64,000 nucleotides of DNA from a virus: positions 34,476 to 98,475 of IMG/VR virus record IMGVR_UViG_3300031857_000065; one strand, 5' to 3'. The position numbers were made by a program, and so were the translations under genes. Positions 8,770 through 18,800 of the stretch are shown in pieces (position 1 is the first letter of the stretch; each line of letters starts with the position of its first letter). The notes beneath the pieces are model-generated. The model was given only the letters and a program-made list of their open reading frames with translations, did not search any database and was not told the DNA's origin.

Positions 8770-10089
8770 TTATCGTCCAAATTTACCAGTTAATCTTTCA
8801 CACCACCCATTACTCTTACTATGAGGCCACACGATCCACCCATCAGCTGGTTGATCAGAATAGAATGCTCTCCATATATGCACAAACTTATCTGCTTCAT
8901 AAGGTACACTCATAGCCATATTTATTTCATTTTCATCAGCATCATGTCTATGAAATTCTATTCCATCTTTATTTGTAAACGCAACTACCCAGAAATTATA
9001 ATCCTTCTCTGGTAATGATCCTTTATACACATCAATACATACTTTATGATAAGGAACCAATCCTTGTGTATGGGATTCTACATCTAAAGAAACTGGAGGG
9101 CGTATTTTTTGTATGGTCATCGTATGAGCACGTTTTGTAGAAAACTCCAATCCAGCATACATTTCATATTCCTGAAGTGTTCGTACATTATCTTTTAATT
9201 TTCTGTTCTTCGATTCAATACCGTACATTTTGCGATGATATGCGTGTGAGATTCTATCTTCTGATGCCCAATTTGTATGGTCCTCCCAATGTTTACTCTT
9301 TCCTTCTCTATAGTATTCGTGCCAAGCAATAGTTCTGTGTGGTGCGAATAGATCGTACCCCGCCATATAAGAACGAACAGATAAATCAATTTCTTCACCG
9401 TGAAAATAATAATTTGGGTCATACGGAACTTCTTTAACAAATATTCCGTCAGCAAATATAAAATGACCAGACATGAATCTTGATGGAACTGGTGATGTCA
9501 GTTCTCTCCAATCGTCTATTGTATGTGGTAAGAAGTGTACTGGCCCTTCTGGACCAAATCTGTCAAATTCCATAATCCACGGAGCAGGTAATTCACCTTC
9601 AGGTCCTGTTACTGGATTAAAATCTGGTAAGTATGAACTCAGCAGTGGTTTTGTGTGTCCTTTACTACGCAATCCTTCTAACATTTCTATTACTTGCGTA
9701 TCCCAATGTTCGGTAAATCTATGATGTGAATCTAGTTGTAGTGTATAAGTTTCGCCATTATACAATTTCTGTATTTTTTCACGCATCCAGCAAACACCTT
9801 TAGATTTACGATAATCTATATCTATTATCTTAAATCTTGTGTCATCTTTGAACTCATCTAAATTATCCCACTTCTCATAGGGAGAATGCTGCCAACCAAT
9901 GGCAATAGTCAAATTTTCTGGATGATCTGCGTTTTGTAATAAACTGCGAAGAGTGTGTAATAATTCTGGATCACGGTATGCTGCAATTTGAACGAAAATA
10001 GTAGGTACTTTCTTTTTAACTCGTCCAGCAGTCTTTTTTATACTCTGATTTCTTACAGTCTTTTTAACAACTTTCTTTTTTGTAGTCAT
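8770..10089 (-). CDS. GT60-like polypeptide GlcNAc transferase (copy 1)
   Basis: 439 aa from the ATG at 10089, chosen because GAGGG lies four bases upstream and a promoter-like motif (10129-10121) lies 32 bases upstream; a frame back to 10119 lacks this. A Lys/Arg-rich N-terminal tail (residues 1-27) precedes TIFVQIAAYRDPELLHT, then IAIGWQHSPYEKWDNLDEF and YTLQLDSHHRF with the DSH metal site. HGEEIDLSVRSYMAGYD and a C-terminal domain ending WIVWPHSKSNGWCERL follow, the same order as the neighbour. First gene of the glycosylation operon. The basic tail is absent from the other copy and could bind an acidic partner or membrane. Confidence 0.78.
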   Translation of the reverse strand: MTTKKKVVKKTVRNQSIKKTAGRVKKKVPTIFVQIAAYRDPELLHTLRSLLQNADHPENLTIAIGWQHSPYEKWDNLDEFKDDTRFKIIDIDYRKSKGVCWMREKIQKLYNGETYTLQLDSHHRFTEHWDTQVIEMLEGLRSKGHTKPLLSSYLPDFNPVTGPEGELPAPWIMEFDRFGPEGPVHFLPHTIDDWRELTSPVPSRFMSGHFIFADGIFVKEVPYDPNYYFHGEEIDLSVRSYMAGYDLFAPHRTIAWHEYYREGKSKHWEDHTNWASEDRISHAYHRKMYGIESKNRKLKDNVRTLQEYEMYAGLEFSTKRAHTMTIQKIRPPVSLDVESHTQGLVPYHKVCIDVYKGSLPEKDYNFWVVAFTNKDGIEFHRHDADENEINMAMSVPYEADKFVHIWRAFYSDQPADGWIVWPHSKSNGWCERLTGKFGR

Positions 10090-10120
10090 AAAACCCTCAT
10101 TTATATAACCTGTACACAAG

Positions 10121-10129
10121 TATAAATAG
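10121..10129 (-). promoter_or_regulatory. Candidate promoter element (CTATTTATA) of the glycosylation operon
   Basis: Minus-strand CTATTTATA, one mismatch to the ATATTTATA motif found before several other units. It lies 32 bases upstream of the ATG at 10089 in the only sizeable gap of this region. Confidence 0.4.
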
Positions 10130-10180
10130 TTTACGTCAATAGAAAAATATAATCTACTCGACTTAACAAGTCAAGGTTTA

Positions 10181-10612
10181 CTACAGCTTTTTAATTATTG
10201 GTAAAGTATTTTGTAGTTTCTGTCCTATATTAGCATTTTGAGTCGTATACATGAGACTATATTCATTTGGTACCGTTTTTATCCATTTTATTGGATTGGT
10301 ATTAATATACGATTGTACTAATGTTTTTGATGGGCCTTCAACCCTATTCGTAAAATCTAAAGGAGTTATAACGTTTTTATCTTTATCAAAACACGATAAA
10401 TTTAATATAAACTCATCATCTGTGGTGTCGTATTGCAACCATAACACTCTAAAAGGTGTTTGTTTATCAATTAAATAATGAATTTGTCGATATAATCCGT
10501 TTCCCGTGGTGAGTGATTTTAAAGCATCACACGTTGTATTATCCACACAGTTATAATTTTGGATTATTGCGTTAGCATCAACCAATAATTGTAAATCTTG
10601 AAATGTATTCAT
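10181..10612 (-). CDS. Hypothetical protein (143 aa)
   Basis: Mixed alpha/beta sequence with no membrane segment and no motif I recognise. Three cysteines (NYNCVDNTTC and LSCFDKDKN) and an aromatic FRVLWLQYDTTDDEF strand suggest a small globular domain. It starts 33 bases after the giant TPSIT gene's stop, with AGAG upstream of the ATG, and is followed by about 90 bases that hold the promoter-like motif of the glycosylation operon. It could be a chaperone or accessory for the repeat protein, but that is only position. Confidence 0.5.
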   Translation of the reverse strand: MNTFQDLQLLVDANAIIQNYNCVDNTTCDALKSLTTGNGLYRQIHYLIDKQTPFRVLWLQYDTTDDEFILNLSCFDKDKNVITPLDFTNRVEGPSKTLVQSYINTNPIKWIKTVPNEYSLMYTTQNANIGQKLQNTLPIIKKL

Positions 10613-10645
10613 ATTTATTCTCTAAATTTTAAGTTACCGTTATTT

Positions 10646-13600
10646 TTACGTACAAAGGAATTGACTTCCACCACAGTCTACATAATCCACACATGCTAGT
10701 TCATAAGTTCCGAGATTACAATAGTATAGATTTACTCCAATACACGCATACGTGCCGTCTTGACACGAAGATGTCGGTGATGGTGTTACTGGTGCGGGTG
10801 TTGGTGCAGGTGTTACTGGTGCAGGTGTTGGTGCTGGTGTTGGCGAAGGCGTTACTGGTGCAGGTGTTGGTGATGGTGTTGGCGAAGGCGTTACTGGCGA
10901 TGGTGTTGGTGACGGCGTTGGTGAAGGCGTTACCGGTGATGGTGTTACTGGCGAAGGTGTTGGTGATGGTGTTGGCGAAGGCGTTACTGGTGATGGTGTT
11001 ACTGGTGATGGGGTAACAGGTGAAGGCGTTACAGGTGACGGCGTTACTGGCGATGGCGTCGGTGACGGCGTTGGCGAAGGCGTCACTGGCGATGGCGTTC
11101 TTGTTTTAGATGGAGTTATCGTCGGTGTCGGTGTAATAGTCGGTGTTACTGATGGTATAATATTTTCTAATTGAATTGCCGCTGCTTTAATATTTAACGT
11201 CTGGCTGTGGGTCCAATCTAACTGTCCAGCTGTACTTGATGCATATTTTTTGGACATATTTACTTCAAAATCATATGTCAATGCCGTACTGGTTGTTGTC
11301 CATTCCGAGGTAGATCCTCCTGCCGCTGACAACGTACTTGGTGAACCGAATGCATTTACTCCAACACCAATTCCAATCATTAAAGAACTATTATCCGCAT
11401 CTGTGTATAATGGAACGAACATACTTGTGCCGTTTGTACTGGTAAAATCTTTATCCCACACGGCTACAGCATTTTTATAATTAGTATGATACATACGATA
11501 ATACATAGTACCGTTATACGCAATTTCTAATGCACCTGTGCCAGAATTTGGACTGAATAATGTCCAGATTGTTAGAGCAATACCATCACCAATATTAGCT
11601 GATTCTTGTTGCATTGTTAATGCGGTTCTTCCCCAACTTCCAGACCACCACATTGCTGTCGGTTTACCGTATGTTGGAAATTCTGCCTGTGAAGCCACAC
11701 GTGCTACTAACGCTGTAGCGTTTGATTGTACGGTCCATGTATGTGATCCTGTAGATGCTCCCGTTGTTGTATTACTACTTGCTGACCCACTAGCAAGTTC
11801 AATAACCATTGTTCCCGGTGTGTTAGAAGGCGTAATAGACGGTGTTCTGGTAATAGACGGCGTAGTGGTAATACTCGGCGTTCTAGTAATAGACGGCGTT
11901 CTAGTAATAGACGGTGTTGTAGTAATACTTGGCGTTCTAGTAATAGACGGCGTTGTTGTAATACTTGGCGTGATACTTGGCGTTCTTGTAATAGAAGGCG
12001 TTGTAGTAATGCTTGGCGTAGTGGTAATAGACGGTGTTTTGGTAATACTTGGCGTGATGGTAATACTTGGAGTAATACTTGGCGTAGTAGTAATAGATGG
12101 TGTAGTCGTAATAGACGGCGTTCTAGTAATACTTGGCGTAGTAGTAATAGATGGTGTTGTAGTAATAGAAGGCGTTGTCGTAATACTTGGTGTTCTGGTA
12201 ATACTTGGTGTAGTCGTAATAGATGGTGTAGTGGTAATAGACGGCGTAATACTAGGAGTAATACTTGGTGTTCTGGTAATACTAGGCGTGGTAGTAATAG
12301 ATGGCGTAGTTGTTACGCTTGGCGTTCTAGTAATAGACGGTGTAGTAGTAATACTTGGCGTTGTAGTAACACTCGGCGTTTTCGTAATAGAAGGCGTTGT
12401 AGTAATAGAAGGCGTTACCGTAATACTTGGAGTAATACTCGGCGTTGTAGTAATAGAAGGCGTTGTAGTAATAGAAGGCGTTGTCGTAATACTTGGTGTT
12501 CTGGTAATACTAGGAGTAGTAGTAATAGATGGTGTGATGGTAACAGATGGTGTAACGGTAATACTTGGCGTTTTAGTAATAGATGGCGTAGTTGTAATTG
12601 ATGGAGTAATACTTGGCGTTACGGTAATACTCGGCGTTGTAGTAATACTTGGCGTTGTAGTAATAGAAGGCGTTTTAGTAATACTTGGAGTAATACTTGG
12701 CGTTGTAGTAATACTTGGCGTTGTAGTGATAGAAGGTGTAGTAGTAATTGACGGCGTTTTAGTAATACTTGGCGTTGTTGTAATACTTGGTGTAGTGGTA
12801 ATACTTGGGGTTCTAGTAATAGAAGGCGTTTTTGTAATACTTGGTGTAGTTGTAATAGATGGAGTAATACTTGGTGTAGTTGTAATAGACGGTGTTGTAG
12901 TAATACTTGGTGTAGTCGTAATAGATGGTGTGGTGGTAATAGACGGAGTTACACTTGGTGTTGTAGTAATACTTGGCGTAATGGTAATAGAAGGTGTAAT
13001 GCTAGGTGTTGTAGTAATAGACGGCGTTCTGGTAATAGAAGGCGTAGTGGTAATACTTGGCGTTCTAGTTACGGAAGGTGTGGTTGTAATAGACGGTGTG
13101 GTAGTAATACTTGGCGTTTTAGTAATAGATGGCGTAGTTGTAATTGATGGAGTAATACTTGGCGTAACAGTAATAGACGGTGTAGTAGTAATACTCGGGG
13201 TTCTAGTAATAGAAGGCGTAGTGGTAATAGATGGTGTAATACTAGGCGTAATAGTAACAGAAGGCGTTGTAGTAATACTTGGTGTTGTAGTGACAGAAGG
13301 CGTTATCGTAATACTTGGCGTAATACTTGGCGTAGTCGTAATAGACGGCGTTCTGGTAATAGACGGCGTAGTGGTAATAGACGGCGTAATACTGGGCGTA
13401 GTAGTAATAGAAGGCGTAGTGGTAATACTTGGTGTGGTGGTAATAGATGGAGTAGTCGTAATGGATGGTGTAATGCTTGGTGTAGTTGTGATAGAAGGCG
13501 TTACCGTAACACTAGGCGTTCTTGTAATAGAAGGCGTTATCGTAATACTCGGCGTTTTAGTAATAGAAGGCGTAGTAGTAATACTTGGCGTTCTTGTAAT

Positions 13601-15295
13601 AGATGGTGTAGTAGTAATAGAAGGCGTTGTCGTAATACTTGGCGTAATACTTGGTGTAGTTGTAATAGATGGTGTAGTAGTTACTGATGGCGTGGTAGTA
13701 ATAGACGGCGTTACCGTAATACTTGGTGTAGTCGTAATAGAAGGCGTTTTGGTAATACTTGGCGTTGTAGTAATAGAAGGCGTAGTTGTAATAGAAGGCG
13801 TTTTGGTAATACTTGGTGTGGTAGTAATAGATGGTGTAGTGGTAATAGATGGAGTAATACTTGGTGTGGTAGTAACACTAGGCGTGGTGGTGATAGACGG
13901 TGTAGTAGTTACTGATGGTGTTGTAGTGATACTTGGTGTATTTGTAACAGATGGTGTTGTGGTAATAGAAGGCGTAGTTGTAATTGATGGAGTAATACTC
14001 GGTGTTGTGGTAATAGACGGCGTAGTAGTAATAGAAGGCGTTACCGTAACACTCGGTGTTTTTGTAATAGAAGGCGTAGTAGTAATAGACGGTGTTACCG
14101 TAATACTTGGGGTTACACTAATCCCCGGCGAAGACGTAATACTTGGCGTAATACTTGGCGTTTTAGTAATAGATGGTGTAACTGTAATACTTGGAGTAGT
14201 TGTAACTGACGGTGTTGTGGTAATAGACGGCGTAGTGGTAATAGACGGCGTAGTGGTAATAGACGGCGTAGTGGTAATTGACGGTGTAATACTTGGAGTA
14301 ATACTTGGCGTAGTAGTAATAGATGGTGTAGTCGTAATAGAAGGCGTGGTAGTAATACTTGGCGTAGTAGTAATAGATGGTGTTTTGGTAACACTTGGTG
14401 TTGTAGTAATAGAAGGCGTGGTAGTAATACTTGGTGTTCTGGTAATACTAGGAGTGGTAGTAATAGATGGCGTAACGCTTGGCGTCGTGGTAACACTAGG
14501 GGTAGTTGTAATAGACGGCGTTGTAGTAATACTTGGAGTAGTTGTGATAGACGGTGTAGTGGTAATAGATGGTGTAACACTTGGCGTAGTTGTTACGCTT
14601 GGCGTTGTAGTAATAGAAGGTGTGATACTTGGGGTTACCGTAATAGATGGCGTTCTGGTAACACTCGGTGTTGTAGTAATAGAAGGTGTTTTAGTAATAG
14701 ATGGTGTAATGGTAATACTTGGCGTAATACTTGGCGTTTTAGTAATAGATGGTGTAACAGTAATACTTGGCGTAATACTTGGCGTAGTGGTAATAGACGG
14801 CGTAGTGGTAATAGACGGCGTAGTAGTAATACTTGGCGTTTTAGTTACGCTTGGTGTAGTCGTAATAGAAGGCGTTCTAGTAATACTTGGGGTGATAGTA
14901 ATTGATGGCGTAGTCGTAATAGATGGCGTTCTAGTAATACTTGGCGTAGTTGTAATAGATGGTGTAATAGTAATAGAAGGTGTAACTGTAATACTTGGCG
15001 TAGTAGTAGCAGTAATAGACGGAGTTATCGTAATTGAAGGGGTGTTAGTAACACTAGGTGTAGTTGTTACTGTTATTGACGGAGTAATACTTGGCGTTCT
15101 AGTAATAGAAGGCGTAATACTTGGCGTAATTGTGATTGATGGTGTAATACTAGGCGTTACGCTTCTCGACGGAGTAATACTTGGTGTAACCGATGGAGTA
15201 CGAGTAATTGAAGGCGTAGGCGTTGGTGTTATTGCCCCAAATAAACCAAACGACCTAACACTAGCACCACCTCGTGCACCAAGTACCGGAGTCAT
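10646..15295 (-). CDS. Giant mucin-like TPSIT-repeat virion protein A (1549 aa)
   Basis: Residues 1-24 are a short head (ARGGASVRSFGLFG) shared in pattern with the protein at 55799-57907. Residues about 25-1160 are tandem TPSIT-x and TPSI units (six- and four-residue spacing), almost only T, P, S, I and V with one variable residue. About 1162-1375 is a globular, Trp- and Asn-rich beta domain. About 1380-1505 is PSPVT/PSPTP repeat. The last ~43 residues are a Cys-rich cap (SCQDGTYACIG... ending GGSQFLCT) nearly identical to that of the 55799 protein. Most likely an extended fibre or surface coat stalk. Start is coupled to the upstream stop ten bases away; there is no clear SD. Ser/Thr density makes it a candidate O-glycosylation substrate for the adjacent operon. 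Confidence 0.8.
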   Translation of the reverse strand: MTPVLGARGGASVRSFGLFGAITPTPTPSITRTPSVTPSITPSRSVTPSITPSITITPSITPSITRTPSITPSITVTTTPSVTNTPSITITPSITATTTPSITVTPSITITPSITTTPSITRTPSITTTPSITITPSITRTPSITTTPSVTKTPSITTTPSITTTPSITTTPSITPSITVTPSITKTPSITPSITITPSITKTPSITTTPSVTRTPSITVTPSITPSITTTPSVTTTPSVTPSITTTPSITTTPSITTTPSITTTPSVTTTPSVTPSITTTPSITRTPSITTTPSITTTPSVTKTPSITTTPSITTTPSITTTPSITTTPSITPSITPSITTTPSITTTPSITTTPSITTTPSVTTTPSITVTPSITKTPSITPSITSSPGISVTPSITVTPSITTTPSITKTPSVTVTPSITTTPSITTTPSITPSITTTPSITTTPSVTNTPSITTTPSVTTTPSITTTPSVTTTPSITPSITTTPSITTTPSITKTPSITTTPSITTTPSITKTPSITTTPSITVTPSITTTPSVTTTPSITTTPSITPSITTTPSITTTPSITRTPSITTTPSITKTPSITITPSITRTPSVTVTPSITTTPSITPSITTTPSITTTPSITTTPSITTTPSITPSITTTPSITRTPSITTTPSITPSITITPSVTTTPSITTTPSVTITPSITPSITTTPSITRTPSITTTPSITVTPSITPSITTTPSITKTPSITTTPSITTTPSVTRTPSITTTPSITRTPSITTTPSITPSITITPSITTTPSVTPSITTTPSITTTPSITTTPSITTTPSITPSITTTPSITKTPSITRTPSITTTPSITTTPSITKTPSITTTPSITTTPSITTTPSITPSITKTPSITTTPSITTTPSITVTPSITPSITTTPSITKTPSITVTPSVTITPSITTTPSITRTPSITTTPSITTTPSITTTPSITPSITVTPSITTTPSITKTPSVTTTPSITTTPSITRTPSVTTTPSITTTPSITRTPSITPSITPSITTTPSITTTPSITRTPSITTTPSITTTPSITTTPSITRTPSITTTPSITTTPSITPSITITPSITKTPSITTTPSITTTPSITRTPSITPSITTTPSITRTPSITTTPSITRTPSITRTPSITTTPSITRTPSITPSNTPGTMVIELASGSASSNTTTGASTGSHTWTVQSNATALVARVASQAEFPTYGKPTAMWWSGSWGRTALTMQQESANIGDGIALTIWTLFSPNSGTGALEIAYNGTMYYRMYHTNYKNAVAVWDKDFTSTNGTSMFVPLYTDADNSSLMIGIGVGVNAFGSPSTLSAAGGSTSEWTTTSTALTYDFEVNMSKKYASSTAGQLDWTHSQTLNIKAAAIQLENIIPSVTPTITPTPTITPSKTRTPSPVTPSPTPSPTPSPVTPSPVTPSPVTPSPVTPSPVTPSPTPSPTPSPVTPSPVTPSPTPSPTPSPVTPSPTPSPTPAPVTPSPTPAPTPAPVTPAPTPAPVTPSPTSSCQDGTYACIGVNLYYCNLGTYELACVDYVDCGGSQFLCT
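10771..11150 (-). repeat. PSPVT/PSPTP-coding tandem repeat
   Basis: Short 9- and 15-base units encoding S-P-x-T-P and S-P-T-P between the globular domain and Cys-rich cap of protein A. Units read GGCGAAGGCGTTACT-like on the plus strand with many synonymous changes, unlike the near-perfect array at 56295-56444. Confidence 0.85.
11819..15224 (-). repeat. TPSIT-coding tandem repeat array, ~3.4 kb
   Basis: Units of 18 bases (TPSITx) interspersed with 12-base units (TPSI). On the plus strand the units read like GTAGTAATACTTGGCGTT. Codons vary synonymously from unit to unit while the protein pattern is kept, so selection seems to act on the protein. One interruption, SSPGISV near 14130, has a counterpart in protein B. 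Confidence 0.9.
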
Positions 15296-15304
15296 ACAAT
15301 CTTA

Positions 15305-15820
15305 TTAAACGAAAGGTATTACTGATGCTAACACAGTAAATGTAGCATTTGCTGTTTTTATTATAACATACGAATACACATCAATACAATTTGTGTTACC
15401 CGCTGAGGGAACAGCACCACCTTGCCATTTTGGTGTTACAGAAGCACCATCAATTGTATGAGATGTGACATAAAATGCGGGAGAACCGTTTGTTACTAAA
15501 AACGCCAAACTCAAACTTTGCCCAATATACATTATATTATTTAATGTAGTTGAAATGTCACCTGTGAAGTTTAGAGTCCAATTACCCGATGAGTTGGTTG
15601 TATAATACAACACCCCTTGTGATAATACATTAAAATTAATTGTCCCCGTTGCCGCAGTCGCAGCAATAGTATTTTTTTCTAATATTTGTTGTAGAACTGT
15701 CGTACCGCCAACATGAAGAGAACCACTTGGTGTGGTCACATCTCCAACTGATAGTTTGTTCACAGGTCCGATATTCGTTCCAGTTCTTATTAATGCGCCA
15801 GAAAGTCTTGTCTCAGCCAC
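15305..15820 (-). CDS. Virion protein, stand-alone capping-like domain
   Basis: 171 aa starting at GTG (15820) with GAGGTG upstream. Residues about 43-171 are clearly paralogous to the last ~130 residues of the 874-aa protein at 57910-60534: both share TAATGTINF/Y, NWTLNF, LAFLVTNGS, TSHTIDG, TPKWQGGAVPS and IIKTANATFTV. Each copy directly precedes a TPSIT-repeat gene with the same type of N-terminus, so this domain probably attaches or caps the repeat fibre. The short N-terminal part (ETRLSGALIRTGTNIG) looks like a linker. Function is inferred from this paired arrangement. Confidence 0.7.
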   Translation of the reverse strand: MAETRLSGALIRTGTNIGPVNKLSVGDVTTPSGSLHVGGTTVLQQILEKNTIAATAATGTINFNVLSQGVLYYTTNSSGNWTLNFTGDISTTLNNIMYIGQSLSLAFLVTNGSPAFYVTSHTIDGASVTPKWQGGAVPSAGNTNCIDVYSYVIIKTANATFTVLASVIPFV

Positions 15821-15847
15821 GAATACACCTCACGTTATACATTTCAT

Positions 15848-15856
15848 ATAAATATG
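15848..15856 (-). promoter_or_regulatory. Candidate promoter element (ATATTTATA)
   Basis: Exact minus-strand ATATTTATA centred in CATATTTATATG, 28 bases upstream of the GTG start at 15820 and inside the 40-base gap after the stop of protein B. Confidence 0.5.
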
Positions 15857-15860
15857 AATT

Positions 15861-18800
15861 TTAATAACTAAATGAAGATTCGTTAGATAATGCGAACTCA
15901 TAATTTGTAATATCATCACCAATTACCCAATACAAACGTCCATTTTTGATAAATATTTCACCTGCTTTACGATTGGTTATTTGTACTCTAGCACCAGTAA
16001 TTACTCTTGTCACCCCACTATAATCACTGTATAATAATTGTTCTCCGTACACCCAAATATTACCTTGGTCTTTTACAGGTAAAGATTGATTTACACCACC
16101 AATGTATGAATGTTCCACCATTCCAACTTTATAACGTAATTCTATACCATAAATTGCTATATCACTAACTTTTACTTCAGACGGGGTAATTGATGGAGTT
16201 ATAGAAGGTGTTATTGTTACACTCGGTGTTACTGTAGGGGTAGTTGAACGAGTCGGTGTAATAGTTGGCGTAACCGTTGGTGTTTTTGTTACACTACGAG
16301 TCGGTGTTATCGATGGGGTTTTAGTTATTGATGGGGTAATACTGACGGTAATTGATGGTGTAATAGACGGAGTTGTAGTAACACTAGGTGTAACGCCTGA
16401 TGTTCTAGTGATACTTGGTGTAGTTGTGATAGAAGGCGTTCTAGTAATACTTGGGGTAGTAGTAATACTTGGGGTAGTAGTAATACTTGGGGTAGTAGTA
16501 ATTGAAGGCGTTGTAGTAATACTAGGTGTAACACTTGTTGTTCTAGTAATACTTGGGGTAGTCGTAATAGATGGCGTTCTAGTAATACTTGGCGTTGTGG
16601 TAATAGACGGCGTAGTGGTAATAGATGGCGTGATACTTGGCGTTCTAGTGACACTAGGCGTTCTAGTAATACTTGGAGTAGTAGTAATAGACGGCGTAGT
16701 GGTAATAGATGGCGTAGTAGTAATACTTGGTGTGGTAGTAATTGACGGCGTAGTAGTAATACTTGGCGTAATACTTGGCGTAGTTGTGATTGATGGTGTT
16801 CTGGTAACAGACGGTGTAGTAGTGATACTGGGTGTAGAAGTAACAGACGGCGTAGTGGTAATAGATGGCGTGATACTGGGCGTTCTAGTAATACTTGGCG
16901 TTGTGGTAATAGACGGCGTAGTAGTAATACTTGGGGTAGTAGTAATAGAAGGTGTTCTAGTGACACTAGGTGTAGTGGTAATAGACGGCGTGGTAGTGAT
17001 ACTCGGTGTAACGGTAACAGATGGTGTTGATCCTGGTGTTGTAGTGATACTCGGCGTTCTAGTAATACTTGGCGTAGTTGTAATACTTGGCGTTGTGGTA
17101 ATACTTGGCGTTGTGGTAATAGATGGCGTTGCCGTGATAGACGGTGTTGTAGTAATACTAGGCGTGGTTGTAACAGACGGTGTTGTAGTAATACTAGGCG
17201 TGGTTGTAACAGACGGCGTATTGGTGATGGATGGTGTAACACTAGGCGTTGTAGTAATACTTGGCGTAATAGTAACACTTGGTGTAACACTTGGTGTGGT
17301 GGTAATAGATGGCGTATTGGTGATGGATGGTGTAACACTAGGCGTTGTAGTAACAGATGGAGTAACACTTGGTGTAGTAGTAATAGACGGCGTTCTAGTA
17401 ATACTTGGCGTTGTAGTAATACTTGGGGTAGTAGTAATACTTGGGGTAGTAGTAATACTCGGGGTAGTGGTAATAGATGGCGTAGTGGTTATTGATGGTG
17501 TAACGCTTGGCGTAGTTGTAACGCTTGGCGTAGTTGTAACGCTTGGCGTAGTTGTAATACTTGGAGTTCTAGTAATACTTGGCGTAGTTGTAATACTTGG
17601 CGTAGTTGTAACGCTTGGCGTAGTTGTAATACTTGGTGTGATACTTGGCGTAGTAGTAATACTTGGCGTAGTTGTTATACTAGGTGTGACACTTGGGGTC
17701 GTTGTTATACTCGGCGTAGTAGTAATACTTGGGGTAGTAGTAATACTTGGCGTAACAGTAATAGATGGTGTTGCGGTAATAGAAGGCGTTGTGGTAATAC
17801 TAGGCGTAGTAGTAATACTTGGGGTAACAGTTATACTAGGCGTAGTAGTAATAGATGGCGTAGTTGTTATACTTGGTGTGGTAGTAATTGACGGCGTAGT
17901 AGTAATACTTGGGGTAGTAGTAATACTTGGCGTAGTGGTAATAGAAGGCGTTGTTGTAATAGATGGTGTTGTTGTAGCCGAAGGAGTTACAGTAACACTA
18001 GGGGTTGCTGTAATACTAGGACTTACTGTAATACTTGGTGTAATAGAAGGTGTTGTGGTTATTGATGGAGTTACAGTTATTGATGGAGTTACAGATACAC
18101 CAGGTGAAGCTGTAATACTTGGTGTAACTGTTACACTTGGAGTTGTGGTGATAGATGGCGTTGTAGTAATACTTGGCGTAGCCGTAACAGATGGTGTTGT
18201 AGTAATAGAAGGTGTGATACTCGGTGTTGTAGTAATACTTGGCGTAATTGTAACCGACGGCGTAATACTTGGAGTAGTAGTAATAGACGGCGTAGTAGTA
18301 ACAGATGGTGTAGTAGTAATACTTGGCGTGATACTTGGCGTAGTAGTAATACTTGGCGTAGTTGTTATACTTGGTGTTACCGTTATTGATGGTGTAACGC
18401 TAGGTGTTCTAGTAACAGATGGCGTAGCAGTAATAGAAGGCGTAACGGTAACCGATGGCGTAGCAGTGACCGATGGTGTTGTTGTAATAGATGGTGTGAC
18501 TGTAATAGATGGTGTAACTGTAACCGATGGTGTTATACTTGGTGTGGTAGTAATTGACGGCGTAGTAGTAATACTTGGGGTAGTAGTAATACTCGGCGTA
18601 GTGGTAACAGATGGTGTAGTAGTAATACTCGGCGTAGTGGTTATTGATGGCGTAACGCTTGGAGTAGTTGTAACGCTTGGCGTAGTAGTAATACTAGGCG
18701 TGACGCTAGGTGTAGTAGTAATACTAGGCGTGGTGGTAATAGATGGCGTGACACTTGGAGTAGTGGTAATTGACGGCGTAGTGGTAATAGAAGGCGTTAC

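Noticed and set aside
11538-15308. Long plus-strand frame of 1256 codons (VIDGVVVILGV-type repeats)
   Set aside because: It is the reverse complement of the TPSIT array; a simple repeat keeps several frames open. It has no SD in context, runs against all neighbours, and its non-repeat ends are unrelated to any protein pattern.
14113-17368. Minus-strand alternative frames rich in L, H, Q, R within the repeat genes
   Set aside because: They are other frames of the same repeats, without starts or composition consistent with a protein.
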